A DNA stretch of 64,000 nucleotides, taken from the NCBI GenBank assembly GCA_024233545.1, contig JACKPL010000010.1:1-64000 (forward strand), in the 5' to 3' direction. The DNA comes from a bacterium (lineage in GTDB: Bacteria; Auribacterota; Auribacteria; Auribacterales; Auribacteraceae). Below are positions 1 through 8,621 of the stretch, piece by piece; position 1 is the first letter of the stretch, and every line of letters begins with the position of its first letter. Position numbers and translations under genes: made by a program. Below the pieces are notes generated by a model. That model was not told the origin of the DNA and made no database searches. It saw only the letters and a program-made list of their open reading frames with translations.

Positions 1-1
1 A

Positions 2-211
2 TTAGCTGATGCCCTCCGCAAAAAAGGGGGGGACATCAAACTTTTTTCAATGAGGAGTGAAGTAAAAAAATTATTCGATATATGCGGATTGTCAAAAATA
101 CTCGATATATGTTCCACAGAAGAAGAGGCATTATTGTGTTGGGGTGAGCAGGTCGGAATAATTGAAAAGCGGCTCCTTTGGAGCATCAAACACCATGATG
201 GAGACTGTTAA
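2..211 (+). CDS. STAS-domain anti-anti-sigma factor, C-terminal fragment
   Basis: This is the 3' end of a gene that begins before the window; 69 residues are visible in the frame starting at base 2. The fragment runs from a stretch ending in LFSMRSEVKKLFDICGL to a DICSTEEEAL segment. That layout of a hydrophobic strand, a charged helix and a final strand-helix with 'EEAL' is typical of the last half of SpoIIAA/RsbV-like STAS domains, which bind anti-sigma kinases and switch partners by Ser phosphorylation. The phosphorylatable Ser would lie upstream of the window. About 20 residues after the STAS core form a basic/His-rich tail. The stop codon touches the ATG of the next gene (TAA then ATG at 212), so the two are probably co-transcribed and translationally coupled. 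The family call is a pattern match on a partial protein. Confidence 0.6.
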   Translation, partial: LADALRKKGGDIKLFSMRSEVKKLFDICGLSKILDICSTEEEALLCWGEQVGIIEKRLLWSIKHHDGDC

Positions 212-904
212 ATGAATAATAAACAGCATTTTGTTGGTGCCGGTGTGGTGTTCGTTACTTTTTTAGCAGTTATTCTTCCGGTAATCGGGCACATCCTTTC
301 AATGCGCCAAAAGCAGGCTTCTGAAAAGTTTCTCAGCCATCAGGTAATTACCTTACGTGAATTTGAAACTATTTTAGACGATGCATCAGTGAATATTGAA
401 CGCGGATTATACACGAAAGCATATCAAATGGTAAAAGATGCCAGTGACAAAATACTCCACAAAGAATTTTCTTACAATGCCTTTATAAAAGCCGGAGATT
501 TGTTCTTTGCGACCGAATTTACCCATAACAAACAAAAATATATTGATGCGTTGTATTTTTATATGCTTGCACAAGAACAAGAAAAACCATTTGATAATGA
601 GCAGTGGCGTAAGTATCAGATTGCGAACTGTTACGTTCAGTTAGGCTATGTTCCGAATGCGGTTACTGAATTTACTCAGTTTATCAGTGATTTCCCGTCG
701 TCTCCCAATCTCATCAATGCAAAGATGCTTTTGGCAGGGTTACTGATTGAAAAGAAAAAAATTGATGAAGCCCAGCAAATTCTTTTAGAGATTATTGATA
801 CATCCAATTCAGATGAAAGTATGTCTGAGATAGTTTATCAGCTTGCACAATTATATTTCAAACGAGCTGATCTATTACCTGAGGTTCAGAAGCTCAATGA
901 ATAA
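212..904 (+). CDS. Membrane-anchored TPR protein
   Basis: The 230-residue protein has one N-terminal transmembrane segment (about residues 8-30) and then a helical domain with repeated A/G/L/F-spaced helix pairs (about 45-225) of tetratricopeptide type, for example the repeat around YQIANCYVQLGYVPNAVTEF and the next around AKMLLAGLLIEKKKIDEAQ. TPRs serve as protein-binding scaffolds. With an N-in anchor the repeats would face the periplasm, like YfgM/BamD-like or flagellar-associated TPR proteins. It starts directly on the stop of the STAS gene and overlaps the start of the following, larger TPR gene by a few bases, so the three look like one transcription unit. No specific partner can be named. 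Confidence 0.7.
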   Translation: MNNKQHFVGAGVVFVTFLAVILPVIGHILSMRQKQASEKFLSHQVITLREFETILDDASVNIERGLYTKAYQMVKDASDKILHKEFSYNAFIKAGDLFFATEFTHNKQKYIDALYFYMLAQEQEKPFDNEQWRKYQIANCYVQLGYVPNAVTEFTQFISDFPSSPNLINAKMLLAGLLIEKKKIDEAQQILLEIIDTSNSDESMSEIVYQLAQLYFKRADLLPEVQKLNE

Positions 905-2765
905 TACCGTGATGAAACAGGCGTTTTTAATTTGTTTTATATGGGCATTTGCCTCTTCAGCCCAAGAAAATGAGAACGATACATCCACCACACTAAGCAG
1001 AGAAATAGCAGAATATAGCGGTACAGCAACCGATATCTCAGAAAATTCTCTTGATGCGCAGATAGAATCATCAAACACTTCTGAGGATACGGAACATTCA
1101 ATAGCGCAAGCCCAAAAAGATGTTATTGCAATAATAAATAGGGAATTTGAATTTGAGGACTTGCCGGAATACATTACTGCTCAAGCTAAGAAGGAATTTT
1201 TTATATCCGTCGGCATGGAGCTTATCGAATATCTTGTTACTGTATTTCCTCAGTCAGCCCGATATGAAGCATCGATTAAATTGTTAGGAGATTATTACTA
1301 TAACAAGAAAAATTATCAAAAAGCTTTGTATTACTTAGAACAATGGTGCGCTAGAGCGGAAGGTGAAGAACTGAGCCTCGCCACTTACAAACTAGGATAT
1401 GTATATCAAGAACTCGGTGAGCATGAAAAAGCAATTAAAACTTTTTTGAGGGTTATTGACTTTGTTGGTGAATCGGATGAGATGGTGTATACCACATATA
1501 TAGAAATTGGACGGAGTTACCACATACTCAATAATATAAAAAAGGAAATTGTTACTTATGAAAACGCATCAAATTTTTTTGTTGATAAGGCAAAAAGCGC
1601 ATATTTTGATTTACTTATAGCGAAAACGCATTTCGAGCAACAGAATTATTTCGATGCACAATGGAATTTAGAAAAAATCGTTCGGGAATACCCTGATTCA
1701 CGGTTTATTTATGAAGCCCTTTATATTCTTGCGCAAACATATAACAAAACTGACGACCTCGATAAGCAAAGAAAGGTTTTGCTGGATATAATCAACAGAC
1801 GGACAACCGATAATAATTATATCACTCGCGCATTATCCGACCTTGGAGATTCGTATTATAAAAAAAATGAATACAAAGATGCTGTAATTGCCTATTACAC
1901 CGCTCTAAAACAAGATACCGGAGAACTCGATGCCGCACACATAGTTTCGCGATTAGCGCACTCGTATGTTAAGTTAGGATTATATGACCTTGCTTTGGAA
2001 GCGTTTCAGGAACTGCTGGGCAAGGGGATTGATACAAAAAAGAAGACAGAGGTGTTTTTTGAAATCGCAAAAATCAATTTTGAACAACAACGGTATGACG
2101 ATTCTTTAAAAGCACTCGAAAATGTTCTATTAAACCAGTCAATTCTTGATGAAAAAAGAACTGATACTTTTTATTTACAAGCGATGAATTTCTTTTATCT
2201 AAAAAAGTATCGCGAATCATTCGAAACATTTCTACAGATCAAACATCAAGCTTCCAATCAAGTTATTGCAGTGAAAAGCATTTTTATGCTCGGTGCAATT
2301 CTTGAGAAAATCGAAAAATTTTATTCTGCCGCCCGGTATTATAACGAGGTGCTCAACAAATATAATAGCTTAGTTAATCCGGAGGCAGGTGATTCGGAAG
2401 AGAATGGGCAGAGGGCAGTATTCTCGGAATATGATAAAAATGAACTGATGAAAGTCAGAACCGACACATTATTTGCATTGGCAAATGGGTATTTTGAACG
2501 GGAAAATTATGAAAAATCTGTCGAATATTATATCCAGCTCAGCGAACTTGAATTGGCAGTTTCAGATAAAGCTTGGGCGTTTTACCGCACGGGAAAGTGT
2601 TTCGAAAACCGTGGAGAGTATGACAAAGCAAAAGAGATGTTTAAACGGGTGGAAACGGGGTTTCCCGATATTGAAATTGCTCGGCAAGCTTCTTGGGACA
2701 GCAAAAATGTAGAATGGCGTCAAACGATGCCTCATTTATCAAAAGAGAAGAACACTCAGCAATAA
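897..2765 (+). CDS. Exported TPR-repeat protein
   Basis: The 622-residue protein is built almost entirely of tetratricopeptide repeats. I chose ATG 897, which gives a short basic N-terminus and a hydrophobic stretch ending at ASSA before QEN, a good signal peptidase I site. ATG 912 is an alternative five codons later and gives an equally good signal. A longer frame back to 843 would bury the signal and overlap the previous gene by 60 bases. After an acidic Ser/Glu/Thr linker (about residues 25-75) come many 34-residue helix-turn-helix units, e.g. around YKLGYVYQELGEHEKAIKTF and LGDSYYKKNEYKDAVIAYY. This arrangement resembles periplasmic TPR/YbgF-like or gliding-type scaffold proteins. Its place beside FlgN-like and FlgS/FlgR genes suggests a motility or envelope role, which is inference. 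Confidence 0.75.
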   Translation: MNNTVMKQAFLICFIWAFASSAQENENDTSTTLSREIAEYSGTATDISENSLDAQIESSNTSEDTEHSIAQAQKDVIAIINREFEFEDLPEYITAQAKKEFFISVGMELIEYLVTVFPQSARYEASIKLLGDYYYNKKNYQKALYYLEQWCARAEGEELSLATYKLGYVYQELGEHEKAIKTFLRVIDFVGESDEMVYTTYIEIGRSYHILNNIKKEIVTYENASNFFVDKAKSAYFDLLIAKTHFEQQNYFDAQWNLEKIVREYPDSRFIYEALYILAQTYNKTDDLDKQRKVLLDIINRRTTDNNYITRALSDLGDSYYKKNEYKDAVIAYYTALKQDTGELDAAHIVSRLAHSYVKLGLYDLALEAFQELLGKGIDTKKKTEVFFEIAKINFEQQRYDDSLKALENVLLNQSILDEKRTDTFYLQAMNFFYLKKYRESFETFLQIKHQASNQVIAVKSIFMLGAILEKIEKFYSAARYYNEVLNKYNSLVNPEAGDSEENGQRAVFSEYDKNELMKVRTDTLFALANGYFERENYEKSVEYYIQLSELELAVSDKAWAFYRTGKCFENRGEYDKAKEMFKRVETGFPDIEIARQASWDSKNVEWRQTMPHLSKEKNTQQ

Positions 2766-2814
2766 AATGAATGCTATAAATTTGTCCATGAATGATGTCA
2801 TTGGGAGAAAAACG

Positions 2815-3225
2815 ATGTTGCATGAAAAGACGGTTCAAGATTATGTTAAAAAATTACACGAACAGAAAGAGTTGTATGAAAAAATCCTTGGTTTTTCGCA
2901 TAAAGAACAAGAACTGCTCTGTTCGAGCAATCCACGGATTGGAAAAGTTATCAGTTTTTTATCGGAAAAGCAACACCTTTTAAGTTCGATTGGTATCATT
3001 GAAAATGATTTGATTCCACTTCGCGAGTCGATAAAAAAGCAGGGTGTGCATATCAATAGCCGCTCATCTATTGCGTCATTGCATGAGTCAATAGGAACTC
3101 TTTTAACTGAATTATTGAAGATTGATTCCGAGAACGAAACATTATTACAGAGACAACTTCATATGACAAAACCAACAGTAGACTCAAAACGTGCAATACG
3201 TGCGTATCAAACATTAGGGAAATAA
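2815..3225 (+). CDS. FlgN-like coiled-coil protein (putative export chaperone)
   Basis: A small (136-residue) mostly helical protein with two long amphipathic helices: KTVQDYVKKLHEQKELYEKIL near the start and IGTLLTELLKIDSENETLLQRQL near the end. FlgN/FlgK-type chaperones share this size, helix layout and a terminal 'RAIRAYQ' type tail with the T-x-x-S-x-R-A-x-x-A-Y pattern seen in some FlgN homologues. I chose ATG 2815 because GGGAG lies 7 bases upstream. An in-frame ATG at 2767 would add 16 residues but has a poorer ribosome site. It sits between a TPR gene and the sensor kinase at short spacing. FlgN chaperones escort hook-filament junction proteins to the export gate, but those substrates are not in this window. 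Function is inferred from size, composition and context. Confidence 0.5.
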   Translation: MLHEKTVQDYVKKLHEQKELYEKILGFSHKEQELLCSSNPRIGKVISFLSEKQHLLSSIGIIENDLIPLRESIKKQGVHINSRSSIASLHESIGTLLTELLKIDSENETLLQRQLHMTKPTVDSKRAIRAYQTLGK

Positions 3226-3231
3226 AAGTAT

Positions 3232-4602
3232 ATGAAAGCGGGAACTTCTATTAAACAGCTTGAAGAGCTAACGTCCGTTTTTTCTTTATTCAACTCTACA
3301 ACAGAGAGGCTTACACAAGCATACTCTAAGTTGGAGGATGATGTTGTCCGGATCAATAATGAACTGGATGCTAAAAACGAAGCGCTTCGGCAGAAAATAG
3401 ATGAAGTAAATCATGTCCGCAGTTATTTGGAAAACATTCTGCAGAGTATGTCGACAGCAGTTATTGCTTTAGACCTCCAACATCGGGTAACGCTTATTAA
3501 CAGGTGTGCCGAACATATTTTAGGATGCACCCGCGAAATGATTATTAGCAAACATATTGCGCATATACTTGTCTTTGAAGCGGCACAATGGAAAGAAATA
3601 TTTGAATTGTGTGTTCAAAATAGTAATAGCGACGAGAAAGAAACAGTTGTTGTCACTCCGGCAAACGAAAAAATCACTGTTGGAATTGCTATGTCGGCGA
3701 TACGGAATAGGCATGATCAAACAACAGGATATTTGGTTCTATTCAGAGACTTACGCGAACTAAAGGGGCTTCAGGAAAAAGTACGGCGTGCCGATCGGCT
3801 GGCAAGCATAGGAGAAATGGCCGCGCGCGTTGCGCATGAGATTCGGAACCCGCTTGGCGGAATAGAAGGGTTTGCTTCGCTACTTGTCCGCGAGTTGGAA
3901 AGCGATATATCAAAACAGCAGTTGGCTCATTATATTCTGCAGGGTGCACAGAGCGTTAACCATATTATCACTAATTTACTCGATTATGCCCGTCCGATTC
4001 ATTTGAAAAAGGAACTGTTTTCAGTACGGGAAGCAGTTTTTGATGTGTTTGGAAATATTACTGCGGTTAAACAAGATACGCCTGCCGATATTATTATGCC
4101 TAATGATTCTCATGATGTTCAAGTATTCGGCGACCGAATCATGATTCAGCAAGCTATCTGGAATATTTTGGTCAATGGTATTGATGCAATGCGTTCAGCG
4201 GGTGCTCCAATGATTCTTCGGGTCGATTACCAAACGGTTTTTATTAGAAAACGCTCTTTAAGTCATGAAACGCTTCTTTATTTTGAACATTCATTAAATG
4301 CCTGCAATGAAAATATAGTTACGTATGCACCGGATCGAAACGAATTAGATTTGTCATGTTGGTCGTCAATTTCAATATCCGATGGAGGTCAAGGTATTTC
4401 AAAGGAACTTTTTGAAAAAGTTTTCTTTCCTTTTTTTACAACCAAAGAGAATGGGTCGGGATTGGGATTATCAACCGTATATAAAATTGTTGAAGAACAT
4501 AATGGGAAAATAGGTGTGCGGTCTGAACAGGGTAAAGGAACGTGTTTCACGCTTTTCTTTCCGTGTCCGCAAGAGCAAAGGAGAGTGCCTCATGAGCATT
4601 GA
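3232..4602 (+). CDS. PAS-domain sensor histidine kinase (FlgS/AtoS type)
   Basis: A soluble 456-residue kinase with no membrane segments. Order: N-terminal coiled coil (about 15-65), a PAS domain (about 65-180), the dimerisation/phosphoacceptor domain with the H-box AARVAHEIRNPLGG (His202), then a HATPase domain with N-box NILVNGIDAM, G1 DGGQGIS and G2 GSGLGLS. A cytosolic NtrB-like kinase directly followed by an NtrC-like regulator is the arrangement of FlgS/FlgR (epsilonproteobacteria) and FleS/FleR, which turn on RpoN-dependent flagellar genes once the export apparatus is in place. The stop codon overlaps the next gene by 11 bases, so kinase and regulator are translationally coupled. The pairing with the sigma-54 promoters further downstream supports the flagellar role, but AtoS/ZraS-like roles cannot be excluded from domains alone. 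Confidence 0.85.
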   Translation: MKAGTSIKQLEELTSVFSLFNSTTERLTQAYSKLEDDVVRINNELDAKNEALRQKIDEVNHVRSYLENILQSMSTAVIALDLQHRVTLINRCAEHILGCTREMIISKHIAHILVFEAAQWKEIFELCVQNSNSDEKETVVVTPANEKITVGIAMSAIRNRHDQTTGYLVLFRDLRELKGLQEKVRRADRLASIGEMAARVAHEIRNPLGGIEGFASLLVRELESDISKQQLAHYILQGAQSVNHIITNLLDYARPIHLKKELFSVREAVFDVFGNITAVKQDTPADIIMPNDSHDVQVFGDRIMIQQAIWNILVNGIDAMRSAGAPMILRVDYQTVFIRKRSLSHETLLYFEHSLNACNENIVTYAPDRNELDLSCWSSISISDGGQGISKELFEKVFFPFFTTKENGSGLGLSTVYKIVEEHNGKIGVRSEQGKGTCFTLFFPCPQEQRRVPHEH

Positions 4603-5992
4603 AAATGTATTGATTGTTGATGATGAAATTCTTATGCGAAAGTTTCTTCAAGAATCACTCCGGCGTTTAGGTATTGCAGTTGAAACGGCGAAAGACGGGT
4701 TAAATGCACTCGATATGCTTGCCGATTCACATTATGATGTTGTATTTACCGATATAAAAATGCCTCGTATTGACGGGATGGAATTACTCCAGCGCATTAA
4801 AGGCGAATTCCCCGATACTGAAGTTGTCGTGATGACTGCGTACGGCACAATTGAGAGTGCAGTTGATGCGATGAAAACCGGTGCGAGCGATTATATTTTA
4901 AAACCGTTTACGGTTGATCAAATGGAAATCATTCTCAATCGTCTCAATGAACGGCAAGCGTTGATTCATGAAAATAAATATCTCAAAAAAGAGCTGAACG
5001 AGAAATATAATTTCAATGAGATCGTAGGAAAAAGCAAAGAATTGCAAGGCACAATAAAAACGATTCAGCAGATTGCTTCAAGCCGAGCTACGGTTCTTGT
5101 ACAAGGTGAAAGCGGTACGGGGAAAGAACTTATTGCGCGGGCTATCCATTTTAGTAGTGACCGTAAAAATTATCCTTTTATACGGGTTAATTGTGCGGCT
5201 ATGCCTGAAAATCTTATTGAGAGTGAGTTGTTCGGTCACGAAAAAGGCTCCTTTACCGGTGCACACGCAAAACGTTTAGGGCGGTTTGAGCTTGCCCAAA
5301 ATGGAACTATCTTACTTGATGAAATATCGGAAATCCCCCTTAACATACAGGCAAAATTACTGCGTGTTATTCAGGAACGCGAATTTGAACGGGTAGGAGG
5401 GGAAAAGTCTATCAAAATTGATGTGCGCATTATTGCGTCTACAAACAGGAATCTTTATGAATCGGTACAAAACGGCGAGTTCAGAGAGGATTTGTTTTAC
5501 CGCTTAAATGTTGTGCCTCTCCATATTACGCCTTTGCGAGAAAGAAAAGAGGATTGCGAAGAGCTTTTGTATTATTTCATCCAAAAATATTGCCATGAAA
5601 ATAATATAGAGATTTTTGACGTTTCAGAAGACACAATGGAAAAATTAAAGAATTATTCTTGGCCGGGGAATGTGCGAGAATTGGAAAACCTTGTTGAACG
5701 CTCCGTAGTAATGGGAAAAAGGCGGTTGCTATTGCCCGATGAAATGAATGCTGGAGCTCATACTGCCTCTCACTCTAAAGCCGATTCGGCGAATGGGAAA
5801 ATCAATGCTGGTGTTACTGTCCGCGAAATGGAAAAACAATTGATTTTTGAAACGTTGCGGTGCAATTGTTGGAATAAAACCAAGACTGCCCAGATGTTGG
5901 ATATCAGTATTCGCACATTGCGCAATAAACTGAATGAATACCGTGAACACGATGAAATTCCTCAGGAATTTGCCTTGCTTTCTATCAATTAA
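4592..5992 (+). CDS. NtrC-family sigma-54 activator (FlgR/FleR type)
   Basis: A 466-residue response regulator. Receiver domain at 1-120 with acid pocket D10/D11, phosphoacceptor D54 and K104. AAA+ sigma-54 activation domain with Walker A GESGTGKE (172-179), the sigma-54 contact loop GSFTGA (219-224, the common GAFTGA variant) and Walker B LLDE (241-244). A Fis-type helix-turn-helix sits at the C-terminus (KTAQMLDISIRTLRNKL). I chose ATG 4592 because AAAGGAG sits 8 bases upstream; a longer frame from 4514 would lie inside the kinase. It is the only enhancer-binding protein in the window, and at least four flagellar transcription units here start with GG-N10-GC sequences, so it is the natural activator of those promoters together with RpoN (rpoN itself is not in the window). 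Confidence 0.9.
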   Translation: MSIENVLIVDDEILMRKFLQESLRRLGIAVETAKDGLNALDMLADSHYDVVFTDIKMPRIDGMELLQRIKGEFPDTEVVVMTAYGTIESAVDAMKTGASDYILKPFTVDQMEIILNRLNERQALIHENKYLKKELNEKYNFNEIVGKSKELQGTIKTIQQIASSRATVLVQGESGTGKELIARAIHFSSDRKNYPFIRVNCAAMPENLIESELFGHEKGSFTGAHAKRLGRFELAQNGTILLDEISEIPLNIQAKLLRVIQEREFERVGGEKSIKIDVRIIASTNRNLYESVQNGEFREDLFYRLNVVPLHITPLRERKEDCEELLYYFIQKYCHENNIEIFDVSEDTMEKLKNYSWPGNVRELENLVERSVVMGKRRLLLPDEMNAGAHTASHSKADSANGKINAGVTVREMEKQLIFETLRCNCWNKTKTAQMLDISIRTLRNKLNEYREHDEIPQEFALLSIN

Positions 5993-6014
5993 ACAAGCGT
6001 TCATAGATAAACTA

Positions 6015-6902
6015 TTAAAAATAGAGTTCGCTTCTTACGGCATTAAGAAAAGCGGAAAAGAGTGCGTGTTGGTTTTGATTTGAAACTTTGCGCAAAAAGA
6101 TTAAAGCGGTTTCAATAAAATACTCTGCTTTTTCCCTCACATCGATTATAACAGTGGAATTACAAACGGCATTGCGTATTTCTTGGTTCAGAGTGGGTGA
6201 GGATGCAAGGTTCTCACACAGGTTTTTTCGTGATTCGGCATCTAATGAATCGACATAACAGATCAACGGATAGGCCGCTTCACATAGTGAAACATCGCTT
6301 GCATTTCTCAAACTGTATACATCGTGCATGATGTGTACAGCGCATCCGATATTATTTCCAATATCTTCCCATGTATGAATATCTGTTTCCGAAGTACCGC
6401 TCAGGCGAGCGCCTGTTGCTGTAACGAATCCGAACCATGAGGCGGTTTCGCGCTGTATAATCGTTTCGTATTCAGGCAGTGTGGGGAAAGAAGTTTTTAG
6501 ATGGGCAATCCGTCCTTCTATGGCAAGTTCGAGCGCACAAGTAGCGTGATGTAAAATTCTTGTATGGTTTATTTCTGATAAGCTTTGTAATCCTTTGATT
6601 ATCAGAAGAGAGTTAATCTCCTTAAAAAGTAGATTATCGGTTTTGTGATTCTTCCTGTTGATTCCTAATGCGATAATTTCGGCCGCACCTGCGGCTTTTA
6701 TATGATTGTTAGTAATTGTCCCCGCGTTTTTTGCGGCATGGAAAAGTAAACATGCATAGGGGAGTTCGCGGAATGTTTGTATGAGCGGTTGTGTAAAGGA
6801 TTGAATATCATTGGAGGTGTCTCCTATGATTTTTTGCAAAACATCATTTGTCTGATTGAGCTCGTTTAAAATGGGCTTCTTGAATTGTTCAGGTATATTC
6901 AT
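6015..6902 (-). CDS. Degenerate polyprenyl-synthetase-fold protein
   Basis: A 295-residue all-helical protein on the reverse strand, convergent with the activator gene. Residues about 145-198 follow the second half of trans-prenyltransferases closely: Y-x-x-I-I-x-x-E-T-A-S-W-F, then GARLSG, then DIGNNIGCAVHIMHDVYSL, where the family normally has G-x-A-F-Q-I-x-D-D-x-x-D. Here the aspartate-rich motif is replaced by HIMHDVYSL. The first DDxxD region (around residues 70-90, AAGAAEIIALGINRKNHKTD) also lacks its aspartates. It should therefore not make polyprenyl diphosphates by the normal Mg-dependent route and may be a binding or structural homologue. I chose ATG 6902, with GGAAG 9 bases upstream; a TTG 30 bases earlier is possible. 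Promoter and partners are not evident. Confidence 0.55.
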   Translation of the reverse strand: MNIPEQFKKPILNELNQTNDVLQKIIGDTSNDIQSFTQPLIQTFRELPYACLLFHAAKNAGTITNNHIKAAGAAEIIALGINRKNHKTDNLLFKEINSLLIIKGLQSLSEINHTRILHHATCALELAIEGRIAHLKTSFPTLPEYETIIQRETASWFGFVTATGARLSGTSETDIHTWEDIGNNIGCAVHIMHDVYSLRNASDVSLCEAAYPLICYVDSLDAESRKNLCENLASSPTLNQEIRNAVCNSTVIIDVREKAEYFIETALIFLRKVSNQNQHALFSAFLNAVRSELYF

Positions 6903-6925
6903 GATATCAAACTTCCGGTTATATA

Positions 6926-6953
6926 TGGACAATGAGGAGATAAAAGGTATAGT
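6926..6953 (+). promoter_or_regulatory. Putative sigma-70 promoter for apbE
   Basis: TGGACA (6926-6931) and TATAGT (6948-6953) are separated by 16 bases; each box matches 5 of 6 consensus positions. It lies about 50 bases before the apbE start, in the short divergent gap between apbE and the prenyl-synthase-like gene. There is no experimental support; AT-rich DNA gives chance matches. Confidence 0.4.
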
Positions 6954-7004
6954 ATATCACGAATCTCAAACAGAAAAGGAAAAAGTTTGTGAGGAGACCG
7001 CACG

Positions 7005-8039
7005 ATGTCAAATACTAAAATAATGCAATGGAAACTGTTAGTGTTTTGTCTGGTGCTTTTAGTCATCTTTCTTGTTCGCGGAGTATTCAATTCGCATGAT
7101 GAGCAGACGCTCAAAGAGATGCGTATCATAATGGGGACAATGGTAACAATTACGGCACACCATCATGATGTCGGAGTGCTTTCCAATGCGATAGACGCCG
7201 CTTTTAAAAGAATCAATCAAATTGATGCCCTTATGTCGACCTACAAAGAGGAAAGTGAATTATCGTTATTAAATAAAGCTAAAAAACCCGGCAGGTATCC
7301 GGTATCGAATGATTTATGGAATGTGCTGGAGCTTGCAGGCCGGATGTATCAGCAAACCGATGGCGTTTTTGATGTAACAGTGAAACCATTATGGGATGTT
7401 TGGCAATTAGCCGCCGATACAAACAAAATGCCCTTAAAGAGCGAAATTGAGAAAATTCTGGATGGCATCGGTTGGCGGCATATTAAACTCCATTCTGATT
7501 CTAAGGAAATTGAGTTTGTGAGCGAATCCTGTATGATTGTTCTTGGAGGAATAGCAAAAGGGTATGCGGTTGATGTTGCGATCGAAGCGTTGCGGGATAA
7601 TGGCGTACAAAATTGTCTTGTCGATGCGGGGGGAGATATTTTTTGTTCAGGTGTTGCTCCTGATGGAAAACCGTGGAAAATTGGCGTCAGGAACCCGTTC
7701 CGCACAGATTCATTGAGCGATACGGTGCGGCTGAAGGATATGGCAGTTGTTACTTCAGGAAATTATGAAAGAATGTTTGAAGTTGAAAACCAAAAATTTT
7801 CTCAGATAATAGACCCTCGCACAGGTTATCCTACTATTGATATAGCAAGCGTAACAATTATTGCGCCGAATACTGCTGTCGCAGATGCGCTTGCTACTGC
7901 GCTGATGGTAATGGACACACATTCCGGAATTGCACTTATTAACCGCATGTCTGATACTGAAGCTCTTATAATATCTACAGTAAATGGTGAAAAAAAAGTC
8001 ATTTCTTCCGATGGTTTCTCCACATATGAAAGTAAATAA
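7005..8039 (+). CDS. apbE: FAD:protein FMN transferase ApbE
   Basis: The enzyme transfers FMN from FAD to a Ser/Thr of a target protein (RnfG, NqrB/C and similar redox proteins) on the periplasmic side, using Mg2+. The 344-residue protein has an N-terminal membrane/signal segment (about 8-26, without a lipobox Cys) and then all ApbE signatures: MRIIMGTMVTIT, a VTVKPLWDVW segment, LGGIAKGYAVD, DAGGDIFCSG and the metal-binding SQIIDPRTGYP followed by ADALATALMVM. GAGGAG lies 8 bases before ATG 7005. It has its own likely promoter and is followed by the sigma-54 promoter of flgB, so it is probably not part of the flagellar operon. No flavinylation target is visible in the window. Confidence 0.95.
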   Translation: MSNTKIMQWKLLVFCLVLLVIFLVRGVFNSHDEQTLKEMRIIMGTMVTITAHHHDVGVLSNAIDAAFKRINQIDALMSTYKEESELSLLNKAKKPGRYPVSNDLWNVLELAGRMYQQTDGVFDVTVKPLWDVWQLAADTNKMPLKSEIEKILDGIGWRHIKLHSDSKEIEFVSESCMIVLGGIAKGYAVDVAIEALRDNGVQNCLVDAGGDIFCSGVAPDGKPWKIGVRNPFRTDSLSDTVRLKDMAVVTSGNYERMFEVENQKFSQIIDPRTGYPTIDIASVTIIAPNTAVADALATALMVMDTHSGIALINRMSDTEALIISTVNGEKKVISSDGFSTYESK

Positions 8040-8183
8040 ATGCTAAAAACGTTGTGTTAATGAAATTTTTGCCGGTAAGAATGGGCACAATATTTTTACT
8101 TCGGTTAGTTTTTGCATCGCAGAAACCATATATACGAGGTATATTCCTTTTTTGTTTCAAAATAATTATCAAGAATGGTGTTT

Positions 8184-8199
8184 GGGTATGGATATTGCT
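8184..8199 (+). promoter_or_regulatory. Sigma-54 promoter upstream of flgB
   Basis: GG (8185-8186) and GC (8197-8198) are exactly 10 bases apart, with A and G at consensus positions in the -24 box and a full TTGCT in the -12 box. It lies 44 bases before the flgB ATG. The 200-base gap from 8040 to 8242 holds nothing else I can recognise. Expected activator: the NtrC-type regulator at 4592-5992. Confidence 0.6.
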
Positions 8200-8242
8200 T
8201 AAAATACTAACGGCTTGAATTATGCAATGAGGTGATAACACA

Positions 8243-8608
8243 ATGCTTGAAATGTTTAACGATGAAAATCATATCTTATTGAAAAAGATGCTTGATATAA
8301 GTACTGAGCGGCATCGAGTGGTTTCCCATAATATAGCAAATGTCAACACGCCCGGTTTCAACCGTGCGGATATAAAGTTTGAAGACGAACTAAAAACAGC
8401 CCTTGAAGGGGATAGCGGGCTTATTGCCGACTTGCCGATTAAAAGTGTAAAAACAAGTGATACACCGCTTCGCCATGACGGCAACAATGTCGATTTAAAT
8501 AAAGAACTGGCGATTGTCGCACAGAATACGATTATGTATAATCTCTATATACAGTTTATGCACAAGAGGTTCAATTCTTTGGAACAGGCTATGCAAGGGC
8601 CGCAATAA
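8243..8608 (+). CDS. flgB: Flagellar proximal rod protein FlgB
   Basis: FlgB is a proximal rod subunit that sits on the FliF/FliE base. The 121-residue length is normal for the family. The N-terminal rod signature is present (VVSHNIANVNTPGFNRADIKF, with the conserved N-T-P-G-[FY] motif), as is the C-terminal helix VDLNKELAIVAQNTIMYNLY that packs in the D0 coiled coil. A TGAGGTGAT ribosome site precedes ATG 8243. It is first in a compact flgB-flgC-fliE operon under the sigma-54 sequence just upstream. Confidence 0.97.
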   Translation: MLEMFNDENHILLKKMLDISTERHRVVSHNIANVNTPGFNRADIKFEDELKTALEGDSGLIADLPIKSVKTSDTPLRHDGNNVDLNKELAIVAQNTIMYNLYIQFMHKRFNSLEQAMQGPQ

Positions 8609-8621
8609 AGGAGTGTAACCG

